64,000 nucleotides of DNA from Rugalucina vietnamica (lineage: Eukaryota > Mollusca > Bivalvia > Lucinida > Lucinidae): positions 43,717,883-43,781,882 of the forward strand of contig OZ024879.1 of NCBI GenBank assembly GCA_964017185.1. Direction: 5' to 3'. The notes beneath the pieces are model-generated. The model had not been told where the DNA came from and made no database searches. It saw only the letters and a list, made by a program, of their open reading frames with translations. Positions 22,247 to 31,803 of this stretch are shown in pieces (within the stretch, counting starts at the first letter, position 1; each line of letters begins with the position of its first letter). The translations under genes and the position numbers were made by a program.

Positions 22247-22467
22247 CTCATTTAAGCCTGGCGGCCCTTTTATGGGACATAGGCAAACAGAATAGCCCCA
22301 GATGTGACGCCGCAGAACGCGGCGTCCCATCTGGGGCTATTCTGTTTGCTTAGAGAATTTTCATCGAAAAATTGAATAAAATTTGAAAATCCGACCTGAA
22401 GCCCCTAAAAATGAAAGTGGACTCACCCAAATGATAATGATAGGTGAATCCATTCGTCATTAATGGG
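22247..22467 (+). mobile_element. TTAA-flanked MITE P1, left copy, unit 4
   Basis: The left flank is TCAA (22243-22246), a one-base change from TTAA. The right flank is TTAA at 22468. The hairpin around CGCCGCAGAACGCGGCG is intact. Confidence 0.8.
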
Positions 22468-22523
22468 TTAAACATTACATTTTCAAAGAAAAAATAGAAA
22501 GGCCCAGCAACTAATATAATTAA

Positions 22524-22744
22524 CCCATATTTAACGAATGGATTTTCCCATCATTATCATTAGGGTGAGTCCACTTTCATTTTTAGGGGCGTCAGGAGTG
22601 ATTTTTAAATTTTATTCATATTTTCGATAAAAATTCTATAAGTAAACAGAATAGCCCCAGATGGGACGCCGCAGTCTGCGGCGTCACATCTGGGGCTATT
22701 CTGTTTGCCTATGTCCCATAAAAGGGACGCCAGGCTTAAATGAG
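22524..22744 (-). mobile_element. TTAA-flanked MITE P1, right copy, unit 4
   Basis: TTAA flanks at 22520-22523 and 22745-22748. Full length, with hairpin GAATAGCCCCAGATGGGACG / CGTCACATCTGGGGCTATTC. Confidence 0.8.
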
Positions 22745-23222
22745 TTAACTCTAAAATACCAACGTAGACACCAGGCTGGAAATAAATGATCAGAAATGAC
22801 AGCACAAGACATCGCGAAAATTTCAATACCACGCCGCAGTAGGAGGAAAACGACAACTGTCCTTACACCATCTTTCAGAAATACCTTTCCAGAAATAATA
22901 CTTTTCTGAAACACCTCACGAAAGAACAAGTATGACATACTTTTGGATTCAAAATGTGTTGAAAACGGTCCCAAAATTTAGAAAATCGGTCGGTCCACAA
23001 ACAAACGTTTCAGTATGCCATTATTGAATTGTGAGCAAGCAATTTATCCCCGGAAGAAAATGAAATTTATTATCTTTACTAAAGTTAAAAATGCAAAAAT
23101 GTGTAGTATACATAATAGAGATCCAAACACGTATAATTATTCCACTGATTTCATAGAATTTCAATTTTAAGATTCATGGATAACCCCCCTTGTACATGCA
23201 AAAGGTCTATGCAAGATATTTT

Positions 23223-23389
23223 AGGTTGGTTGGTTGATTGGGGTTTAACTTCCCACCAACAGTTAAGGTCATATGGAGACGGGACCTCGGTGTATAGTCC
23301 AATCCGACGGACTGGAGAAGCCCGGGATCGAACCTGCGACCCCTGGTTTACAAGGCGAGTGACAGAACCACTGCACCACGGAGGCTTCT
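23223..23389 (-). mobile_element. tRNA-derived SINE with target duplication
   Basis: On the minus strand it begins near GCCTCCGTGGTGCAGTGG, which fits a polymerase III A box, and has GGTTCGATCCC as B box about 45 bases later. The tail contains GGGAAGTTAAACCCC. AAGATATTTT flanks both sides (23213-23222 and 23390-23399). Units 2 and 3 have the site without the insertion. It is not a tRNA gene because the acceptor stem and anticodon arm do not close. Confidence 0.85.
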
Positions 23390-24240
23390 AAGATATTTTC
23401 GGGCATAGCATTTTTACCAGTGGATTTTCAGTGGGTTTTCACAATTTTTGTGGCACTTTTTTAAGATTTTTGGAATTGGAAAGGCCGAGCGGGTCATAAC
23501 TTTCCAGAGGAGTGATTCTCCAAAAGGCACACTTCTGAAAAATTGTATATGGACAGTGGTTCTTTCCCAGTGAGGTAACCAATCGCCAAGTAATTTCTTA
23601 TCATTATAATGATATTGCGTGCAATTTTTCATTTTAACGATCACCTGGGTTGGTAGTTAGAATATCAGTCAGGGACCAACGGTCCTGAGAACGCTCTCCT
23701 GAAATTTGGCTTTGAAAAACGACGTTTTTCGAAGGTAATTTTGGCCAAGGTCTGACACAACATTGACATTGAGTACTCACATTATTTCATTATTCAGTAA
23801 ACTGTCTGTACCTACCATATTATTCTGGTCGCAGGCTTAAAATCCTTCTGAAAAAAAAAATACACTGCTTACATTTGTTTCCCATTGAACAGCTTTTTTT
23901 TTTTACCAATTTTGACCTTGCCGTAACATATCTCATGATGGCCCAGAGTCCTTGCTGCTAGCTACATACCAGTTGTCGTTGAAATCCGCGGTGAGGAAGG
24001 CTTTGAAGGGGTTTTACCATACATGATATATGTGCAATATGGCTATTTTGATATTAAATGTATAAATCTGGATCATTTATACAAAAGTTCGTTCGCCCTT
24101 CCTCTAAAAAGAAATCTATTCTGTTGGCTCATTCACCTACAAACTTCATTCATCTTAATTAATATGCTTTTAGCAGGAAATAAATCACGTTTTTTGGCCC
24201 AGCAGGTGAATTAGATAATCTATACGCTGCTACTCTGACG

Positions 24241-24428
24241 GCCGTGACGCGAGAAAACCAGCCTTCGGGATTTCCGACCAAGCTTGACACAAACCGATCT
24301 GTACAGTCTCAGAAAAAGCTTGAAATTTTAGATTTAAGAAGAAGAGGGATTGTACTATCTGTGTAACGAAAATAAAGTTGCTGACCAGCTGTGCAGAGGC
24401 AAAATCTGATTTTCTCGTTACAAGGCTA
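24241..24428 (+). mobile_element. Family A MITE, internally deleted, unit 4
   Basis: Begins GCCGTGACGCGAGAAAACC and shares the half-core deletion seen at 17244 and 19035. It ends TTTTCTCGTTACAAGG. Confidence 0.65.
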
Positions 24429-24619
24429 ATTGTAGAAGATCAGAATTGATTCATTACATGACATTGCATGTCAATTAACCGAAGCGTTTCTTTAGCAAAC
24501 TGGTACATCTGTTTTCAGGCATAGGCTTCTTCAAGAGCAAATCTCGGTGAAAATGTGTCAAGATTAGCACCTTCTTTGACTGAAACTGTCTGGCAATTTC
24601 AGTTGCAGACCTAAGAGAT

Positions 24620-24702
24620 AATAAAAATGATGATAACGTTAAAAATGATAATAATAATAATGATAACGTTAATAATAATGATAACATTAATGATAATGAT
24701 AA

Positions 24703-24751
<49 letters not shown>

Positions 24752-24765
24752 TATAATAATAACAA
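24620..24765 (+). repeat. AAT-rich minisatellite and microsatellite, unit 4
   Basis: GATAACGTTAA blocks grade into about 15 pure AAT units. Same locus as the repeats at 9109, 14009 and 19406. Confidence 0.85.
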
Positions 24766-24783
24766 GAAGAAGGAAAGAGGAAA

Positions 24784-25021
24784 ACATGTCCATGAAAAGT
24801 ATCCCCCCCTTGAACCCCGATTTTATATATTGAATGGGTACACTATATTTTTTTTTTTTTTTTTTTTTTTATCTAAAATATAGATTGTGGGCCTCTGAAA
24901 GACGGTTCTAACGTGTACCCACAATCAATGTTTTGAGCAAAAATATTAAAAAAAGTTTTGACGATTTTTTTTTTTAACAGCTGAAAAAAAAATCTCTGTT
25001 TACCTCTGTTTTCGTAATGGT
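24784..25021 (+). mobile_element. Family E MITE, partly eroded
   Basis: Left end ACATGTCCATGAAAAGTATC and right end CTGTTTTCGTAATGG. The central palindrome survives as ATAGATTGTGGGCCTCTG and GTGTACCCACAATCAATG. Runs of T (24850-24870) lie in the left arm. Confidence 0.7.
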
Positions 25022-25446
25022 ACTGGCCGTTTCAATGCGGGGGCTCCTGTAGTGATTCTATTTGTTTCATTAGTGATTATGAAGATAGAAGATGTCCCTT
25101 GTTACAGACTGAAATAATTTGTATAAAAATCCAGATTTTTTGTTCACAGTTTCTTGGAAATATAATATGAAATCTTATTATCAAACATAAGTGTAGGCCA
25201 CATTTTGCCGAGATGTTTGTCCAATTAAAGACAAATTCCAGAAGCTTATCTGAGAACCTAGCAACTGATATGTCTCACAAAATTTGCCTTTCAGTGGGGC
25301 AATTATTAGATGTCTACATTTTTCAGTTTGCGGCAATTTCAAATGTCACTAAACGAAATTTGGTTTTCGCTCTGAAACTAAAATTCAGTCGCTGACGATA
25401 TTAATGTCGTGCTGTCCGTGTCGCCGAAGGATATGCTTTTGTTCAA

Positions 25447-25716
25447 ACATCAGGATAACATGTCCTTGCAATGTTTATCCCCCTAAAGCCAACTTTAATA
25501 TATAAAACTGGGGTATGCAGGAGTATACATTTTTTCTTATTTTTGATCTAAAACACAGATTGTGGGAACTCGTTAGAATCGCCTCGCCGATTGTGTACCA
25601 ACAATCTATGTTTTGAGTGAATATAAGAAAAATATCAACAGTTTGCAACTAAAAATGTTTAATTTTTACAGCTCTTGAAAAAACTGTATATTTCATGTTC
25701 GTGTTTTTGAAATGCA
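25447..25716 (+). mobile_element. Family E MITE near the unit 4/5 junction
   Basis: It has GATAACATGTCCTTGCAATG, ATAAAACTGGGGTATGCAGG, ACACAGATTGTGGGAACTCG and GTACCAACAATCTATG, then TTTTGAGTGAATATAAG. The right end is CATGTTCGTGTTTTTG. Its left part matches the truncated copy at 10169 closely. Confidence 0.7.
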
Positions 25717-25867
25717 AATCGACCTTTACACTACATAAAATTGTTTAGTTTCTCTTCGCGTGTCTTATTGTATTTTGTTAAAATGATTCATCTGTAGGTC
25801 TGCTAACTTTTCTAGTTCTTAACCAAAATGTGAAGCTATTTGCGCCTTCAGTAGAAATTTCTTCTTT

Positions 25868-26165
25868 AGAAACCCTCCGTTTTTGTTCGTTTGAATTCCC
25901 AGTCTACAGCTATGATTATTTCGGGACTTTGCCTCCAATTTATGGGACTTTTACCCCAAATTATGAAAATGCTTTTTAAAAATATAACCACCCGAGTAGG
26001 TCACAAACTTAAGGCTTATATGTATAGATGGTTTGACTTGTACCACTTTTCCTGGGTAGGCTCAGCCCTGAGCTGTTAACCAGTAATTCGATGGTCAGTC
26101 AGTAGCGTAGAAGCATGGAGCCCATCTATTTCTTTAGATCCCAATAGGCCGCATCCCCCTCCGAG
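25868..26165 (+). repeat. Family F repeat
   Basis: Contains CGGGACTTTGCCTCC, TATGGGACTTTTACCCC, TGTACCACTTTTCCTGGG and CCCATCTATTTCTTTAG. It joins directly to the start of unit 5, as the copy at 4793 joins unit 1. Confidence 0.75.
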
Positions 26166-26410
26166 TTTTGTCAACTGAGCTATATTTTTGAAATCACCAA
26201 TTCGTTTTGGCCCACACACCTACATTTTTATCTCGCTGAATATGGATGGCACTCTTCCTTTGACACACGCGTGCAATCATGTGTATTTGGGTAGCATTAA
26301 TGTTATAAATTGTGCAGAAGAATAATTCGGGAAACTAAAACGTGTGACTTTATTTTTTATTCTGTGTTTTTGTTCGACATTCGGTTTTTCCAAGGAAGGT
26401 GAATTATGAT

Positions 26411-26613
26411 GAGCCTTTGTATGAGAAAACCAACTATCTGGGTTTCTGACCGACACAAACCGGCATGTACAGTCACAGGACAAGGCTATAAGCTTGAAGT
26501 TTCGGATTTAAGAAGAGGGATTGACTAATATATCATCCATGTAGCGAAAACAAAGACGCTGATCAGCGCCTTGGCCTTCGCACATGCAAGTTGTTTTTCT
26601 GTTGCGGCGGCTC
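26411..26613 (+). mobile_element. Family A MITE, short-core form, unit 5
   Basis: Ortholog of the copies at 5350, 10437, 14977 and 21094. The core has GACGCTGATCAGCGCC, then TTGGCCTTCGC, so the right arm has decayed. Confidence 0.75.
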
Positions 26614-27015
26614 ATTGATTGTTGTTTATTTTCGTGCAGCTGCATACTTAAAACTAGTTAACACAAAAAAGCTATAATCATATCCAACAGACAAAAAAGT
26701 GTTTAATAAGATTTATATTACAGACATGATGTGTTTTAAGATCTTTTAATTATTAACTACTAATAAAATGTGACTTGTTATGTTATTCTGTTTCTAAATA
26801 TTTTATATTCTTATAAGTCCATCGGTAATCAGTGTCTTGTTGCTTTCCGGCAAGGAGTGGTGTACTATAGTTTATAGGAGAAACGTCGCATTTTACTCGG
26901 CCAGTACACGTAGGAGAAACGTCGCATTTTACCAGGTCCCAGTGCAAGCAACTATTATACGCCTTTTACTAAGGGCTTATTTCGGCTGTTCACCTTCCCT
27001 CCCCACCTTCCATAT

Positions 27016-27250
27016 GAGCCGCCTCATGGGAAAACCAACAATCTGCATAGGCGAAAACAAAGACGCAGATCAGCTTCGCGGTAACCCGCGAAGCTGATCA
27101 GCGCCTTTGTTTTCGCTACTCGGATAGTACAATTCCTCTTCTACTTAAATCCGAAATTACAAGCTTCTAGCTCTTTTCTGTTACTGTGCAGGCCGGTTTG
27201 TGTCAGACCTGTTCGAAAACCATATTGTTGGTTTTCCCACGAGGCGACTC
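27016..27250 (-). mobile_element. Family A MITE, best-defined copy, inverted in unit 5
   Basis: The ends GAGCCGCCTCATGGGAAAAC and GTTTTCCCACGAGGCGACTC are inverted repeats extending about 30 bases. ATAT lies on both sides, and the other units have a single TTCATATAGTAAAAT here, so the target duplication is about 4 bases. The core hairpin is GCGAAAACAAAGACGC...GATCAGCTTCGCGGT facing its complement. No open frame encodes a transposase, so it depends on an enzyme in trans (inference). Confidence 0.85.
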
Positions 27251-27251
27251 A

Positions 27252-27380
27252 TATAGTAAAATGGGGGTGTACATGGGTATACATTTTTCGTGTTTTTGTT
27301 CCAAACCATAGATTGTGGGTACTCGTTGAAATCACATTGCGTGTACTTAAATACACATGTACATATTTCATGTTCATAGC
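27252..27380 (+). repeat. Diverged family E element, unit 5
   Basis: GGTATACATTTTTCGTG and CATAGATTGTGGGTACTCG are present. The opposing arm is deleted after GTGTAC. Confidence 0.55.
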
Positions 27381-27425
27381 CCAAACCAACTCGATGTTCA
27401 TTCCATGGGCGTGTTTTCGTATTAA

Positions 27426-27587
27426 AGACATATTTCCATGTCTATTGAGGGTCATTATGACCTTCTGCAGAGATGTGTTAATCACCTCATTATGACCGTC
27501 TTTTGATCTAAGGACCATATTGCACCATTAGGATTCATTAACCGAATAAACAGTGGTACCACTTTTAGCTTCTTCAGAAGTAGGTCC
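27426..27587 (+). mobile_element. TTAA-flanked MITE P2, unit 5
   Basis: TTAA at 27422-27425 and 27588-27591. It is 162 bases long, the same length as the unit 1 copy, with CATGTCTATTGAGGGTCATT and GAATAAACAGTGGTACCACT inside. Confidence 0.7.
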
Positions 27588-27591
27588 TTAA

Positions 27592-27812
27592 CTCATTTAA
27601 GCCTGGTGTCCCTTTTATGGGCCATAGGCAAACAGCATAGCCCCAGATGTGACGCCGCAGAACGCGGCGTCCCATCTGGGGCTATTCTGTTTGCACAGAG
27701 AAATTTCATCAAAAAATGAGATAAAAATTCAAAATCACTCCTGATGTCCCTAATAATTAAAGTGGACTGACCCAAATGATAATGATGGGAAAGTCCATTC
27801 GTCAAATATGGG
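27592..27812 (+). mobile_element. TTAA-flanked MITE P1, left copy, unit 5
   Basis: TTAA at 27588-27591 and 27813-27816. The hairpin around CGCCGCAGAACGCGGCG is intact. Confidence 0.8.
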
Positions 27813-27868
27813 TTAAATATTACATTTCAAAAGAAAAAATAGAAAGGTCCAGGAACTAATACAATTAA

Positions 27869-28075
27869 CCCATATTTGACGAATGGATTTTCCCATCATT
27901 ATCATTAGGGTGAGTCCACTTTCATTTTTAGGGGCGTCAGGAGTGATTTTTAAATTTTATTCATATTTTCGATAAAAATTCTATAAGCAAATAGAATAGC
28001 CCCAGATGGGACGCCGCATTCTGGGGCTATTCTGTTTGCCTATGTCCCATAAAAGGGACACCAGGCTTAAATGAG
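27869..28075 (-). mobile_element. TTAA-flanked MITE P1, right copy, unit 5
   Basis: TTAA at 27865-27868 and 28076-28079. The hairpin has lost one arm, so GACGCCGCATTCTGGGGCTA is joined directly. Confidence 0.75.
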
Positions 28076-28588
28076 TTAACTCTAAAATACCAACGTAGAC
28101 ACTTGGTTGGAAATAAATGATCAGACATCGCGAAAATTTTAATGTCACGTCGCATTAGGAGGAAAACGACAACTGTCCTTACGCTATCGTTCAGAAATGC
28201 CTTTTCAGAAATAATACTTTTCTGAAACACCGTCCCCGTGTGACACCTCACTAAAAGAACAAGTATGACATACTTTTGGATTAAAATGTGTTGAAAACGG
28301 CCCCCAAAACATTAGAAAATCGGTCGGTCTTATTATTGAAACTAAGCAAGCAATTTATATCCCCGGAAGAAAAGCGAAATTTATTATCTTTAGTTAAAAA
28401 TGCACCAAACAAAAGCAAAAAATGTGTAGTTTACATAATAGAGATCTAAACATGTATAATTATTCCATTGATTTCATAGATTTTCAATTTTAAGATTCAT
28501 GGATATTCTCCCGGTCTATGCAAGATATTTTCGGGCATAACATTTTTTTTAACAGTAGATTTTTAGTGGGTGTTCGCAATTTTTGTGG

Positions 28589-28712
28589 CACTTTTTAAGA
28601 TTTTTGGAATTGGAAAGGACACTTTTTAAGATTTTTGGAATTGGAAAGGACACTTTTTAAGATTTTTGGAATTGGAAAGGACACTTTTTAAGATTTTTGG
28701 AATTGGAAAGGA
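28589..28712 (+). repeat. 31-bp tandem repeat, four copies
   Basis: The unit starts CACTTTTTAAGATTTTTGGA at 28589, 28620, 28651 and 28682. The four copies are identical as read. Units 2, 3 and 4 have a single copy at the matching place (about 12271, 16448, 23454), so the expansion is private to unit 5. Confidence 0.9.
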
Positions 28713-28839
28713 TGGCCGGGTCATAATTTTCCGGAGGTGTTTCAGAAAAGGGTGATTCTGAAAAAGACAATTTTAAAAGAAAGTAGTATGGAAAGTAGCT
28801 CTTTACCACCAAGGTCGCCATCCGGCAAGCATTTACGAA

Positions 28840-28905
28840 CATTACGAAAACATGCCCATGCAATATTCAAAAATATTTTTCAGCTGTAAAAATTGAAAAT
28901 TTCGT
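28840..28905 (-). repeat. Family E terminal fragment
   Basis: CATTACGAAAACATGCCCAT followed by the AATTGAAAATTTCG segment of the E outer arm. The rest of the element is missing. Confidence 0.6.
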
Positions 28906-29474
28906 TCGAAAAAAAGCTGATGCAGACAGAATTTACAGGCAACCGCAAATTGATTTCACAGGAGACTCGTCACCGACCGTTTGTCGTCTTCAAATACCAC
29001 AGTTGGCGACAAAAGTAGTGCTCTTGTCTATGGTCTTTCATGCGAAATATAATTTCATGATTCAGCAAACTGTCTGAACCTACCATTTGTCTGGTCGCAG
29101 GCTTAAAATCTTTCTGAAAAATACATTTGTTTTCCATGAAAAGCCTATACATGTGGCCAGTTTTGATCTAGCCGTAAAATATGTTATGGTCAACACAAAG
29201 ACATGATTTGAACAAACTATGACGGGTTCCGGAAAAGACGATTTTGAAGGGGTTTTACCATATGTGTGCATTGTGGCCATTTTTATAATGTAATCTGGAT
29301 CTGGATACAAAAGTTCGTTCACCATTCCCAAGGAAGCTCCACAAAATCTTTTAATTTGATTTCCCAAGCGGTTTCTAAGAAATTTAAGTTTTAGGTAAAT
29401 GTCCTTGGCCAAGGTCAAGAAACGATCTTAGACCTTGACTGGCAACACACACATAACACCATAAGCTCAACATA

Positions 29475-30103
29475 CAGGGTGATCCAGAATATGTGATACC
29501 ATTACAACCTTTAATAATTTTGTTTCAGCAGCACATAAATTATTGAAATATATATCAAAATAATCTACAAAGATTCAAATTTTGTTTGGTATACAATGTT
29601 AGATATATACACCACTAACATGTCAAATAGAATGGTTCAAACAATTTCATAACATTTACATATAAGCCTTTTATGACGTCCATATTGGAATACAGTGGCA
29701 TCAAGCTTGTTTTGCTAGCTCGCTTTTTCTTGTGAGGACACTTAAACGAAAATGCATATTCCCCTAAATCAAATACTTTTTGAAAGCTGAAATGCTCTAA
29801 TTAATGAATGTTTTGAAAATTAACTCCACACATTCGTGCATCAGTAGTAGCAAACATTCGCACGCGGATTGAATGAGAAGTCGTCATAACATTAATTTGA
29901 CGTAAAATAATGAATTATGCAAAAACTATCAAATTGTTTGATCTCTATTATTCAGAATGTCATTACTTAAAGTACTTATTATTATACACCAAACAAAATT
30001 TGTATTATCACAGCCCAATGTGATAAAAAGTTTATAATGATATGTGTTTGTGGAACAAAATTATATAAGCCTAAAATGGTATCAGATATTCTGGATCACC
30101 CTG
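29475..30103. mobile_element. TA-flanked MITE, 629 bp, Tc1/mariner-like
   Basis: Ends CAGGGTGATCCAGAATAT and ATATTCTGGATCACCCTG between TA at 29473-29474 and 30104-30105. The inverted repeat continues imperfectly for about 130 bases: CAAATTTTGTTTGGT appears near 29576 and inverted near 29993. No transposase frame. Non-autonomous. Confidence 0.85.
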
Positions 30104-30180
30104 TATAAGCATCTATCAACTTTCACGTTACAGGCTACACAACTCTTCTTTTAAATCCAGTGTTTCATTGTCCCATTGTA

Positions 30181-30646
30181 AAAAAGGTACACGTAGGCAA
30201 CGGTCAGGAAAAGGCGCAATCAGAAAACAATTACCACTCCAAAAACCGAGGTGGGAAAAATAAATTAACAATCAGCAACTTATACAATGAAAACATAGCC
30301 GAATGAGCAGCTTTTTTCCCAATAGGTGGCCACTCTGTTACCTAAACTTAACTTAAAATATGATAACATACATACGGCTTCAACAGCACAAAAATTTAAA
30401 CACTAAGACATAAAACAATAAGAACCACCACAGAAGTATCGCCTTGGAACGATCAGTAATATAAAATTACTGGCGGGCTTAAAACGATTTTACAGGTACC
30501 TAACCTCAACCTCAGCTTCTGTAGTGGTTCACAACATTTAGTTAGTTTTTCGGTCCTCGTGGTGAATCTCTAGCTAGTCAATGAATCATCATGGACAAAC
30601 AAATAAATCATGCTAAATAACATGATGAATCAAAAACGAGGACTAT
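30181..30646 (-). mobile_element. Family C retroelement copy, 5'-truncated
   Basis: The 3' end is AAAAAGGTACACGTAGGC on the left. Internal landmarks ATTGGGAAAAAAGCTGC and GATCGTTCCAAGGCGATAC are present on the minus strand. The copy stops after the segment GTCCTCGTTTTTGATTCATC. Confidence 0.8.
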
Positions 30647-30649
30647 GCC

Positions 30650-31030
30650 TATGCAACCACATTTGAACTTGCCCTAAAATAGGTCAAGATAAAAAAAGAT
30701 CATGGTGTATACAAACTATGACAGGCCAAAGTCCCCGATGCCACATTGCAAGTTTCGTTTTGTACGGTCCACCGCTTCTGGGGAAGATTTTTAAAGGTTC
30801 ATTTTACCAAGTATGGGCATAGCGGCCATTTTGGTCATGTGACCTGGACCATTTATACAAACCTGTTTCCCTGTCTAAAGATGTTTCACATGGAGTTTGA
30901 CCTAGAAGTTTCAGAGGAGATGTATGAACATTGTGGACAACGACAACGTTGCGATGACAACGATAGCGGACGCCAGTGCAAACCTATCCTATAAGCTCAC
31001 ATGTGAGTCCTCGGCTCAGGTGAGCTAAAA
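30650..31030 (+). repeat. Repeat ending GGCTCAGGTGAGCTAAAA
   Basis: It contains AAACTATGACAGGCCAAAGT, GTCATGTGACCTGGACCATT and the final CTCAGGTGAGCTAAAA. Parts are related to the repeats at 3855-4715 and 18280-18560. One open frame (30746-30994) crosses it, but nothing supports a protein. Confidence 0.5.
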
Positions 31031-31566
31031 TGTATGGTAAAAATGACCTTAAAACACATATACGATATACTCAGCAAATACGATAATTCAATACTGCTTT
31101 TCTTCCATATATTTTAAAATAGCTTTATTTGCTGTTACGTTGTACCGAACCAGGATTGGGGTACAGTCTTGTAATGATAGAGTGTTTCTTTCATAAATCA
31201 CATGCTATTTTACATATCTGTTTGCGACTGATATGTGCATGTAGGTGTTTAAATTCACTACACGAATTAAGTAATGAATTTCCTTAATCCCAATTTTCAA
31301 GCCTTTAGCATTTTATGCTCGCTCAGTTCTCGAGTAAAGCTTCCAATATGACAACATAATGCCTATAAATATGGAGCATAACTTATTTTGATCAGTGTAT
31401 TTGATATAGTTAATGTAAAAGTTTAACTGAGTCTGAATGAGTTCGTGTCAAATGAGACGTTTTGTTCAAGGTTAAAAAAATAAAAATGCTAAATCTTTAT
31501 AGCACTCCGCCCGATTTTTTTCTTGAGACAAAGAATAGCCGACGGAAATTTACTGTCTGAATAATT
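31031..31566. other. No gene recognised
   Basis: AT-rich DNA with no open frame of note. A 20-base piece near 31382 (ACTTATTTTGATCAGTGTAT) resembles the inverted pair at 54366 and 55517. Confidence 0.5.
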
Positions 31567-31778
31567 CATCACGATAACATGTCCGTGTTATGTAAACCCA
31601 CTTTTATAGAGTAAAACACTTGGCTGTTCAGGGGTATACAATTTGTCTTCTATTTGATATTTTTTTTTTGTTCAAAAATATACATTTATAAAAATATCGT
31701 TTTGTTTTGTAATGAAATTTTCATTTTTGTACAGCTTAAGAAATCTCAGTATATTGCATGGTCAAGTTTTCGTAATGT
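31567..31778 (+). mobile_element. Family E MITE without central hairpin
   Basis: Left end CATCACGATAACATGTCCGT and right end ATTGCATGGTCAAGTTTTCG. The central palindrome is deleted after TTGTTCAAAAATATACATTT. Confidence 0.65.
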
Positions 31779-31803
31779 GATTAATCAGTATTGATAGAGT
31801 GCA

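Larger units (their letters stand above)
20672..26165 (+). repeat. Unit 4 of the five-copy tandem array
   Basis: Starts near TTTCGTCAAATGAGC and keeps the landmark order, including paired P1 MITEs. Private insertions are a 384-bp element (21375-21758) and a SINE (23223-23389). Its 3' end is followed by complete E and F elements (25447-25716 and 25868-26165) before unit 5. Confidence 0.8.
26166..29327 (+). repeat. Unit 5 of the five-copy tandem array, 3'-truncated
   Basis: Starts GTTTTGTCAACTGAGC. It carries P2 and both P1 MITEs like unit 1, and a private inverted A element. Homology ends near AAAGTTCGTTCACCATTCC, so the later part of the unit (A elements and minisatellite) is absent. A 31-base segment is expanded to four copies at 28589. 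Confidence 0.8.

Noticed and set aside
23339..23389. Possible tRNA gene on the minus strand
   Set aside because: A and B boxes are present, but the acceptor and anticodon stems do not form and the body continues into a SINE tail with a target duplication.
5350..27250. Regularly spaced hairpins as a CRISPR-like array or transcription terminators
   Set aside because: Spacing is in kilobases, copies carry MITE termini and target duplications, and the DNA is eukaryotic in character.
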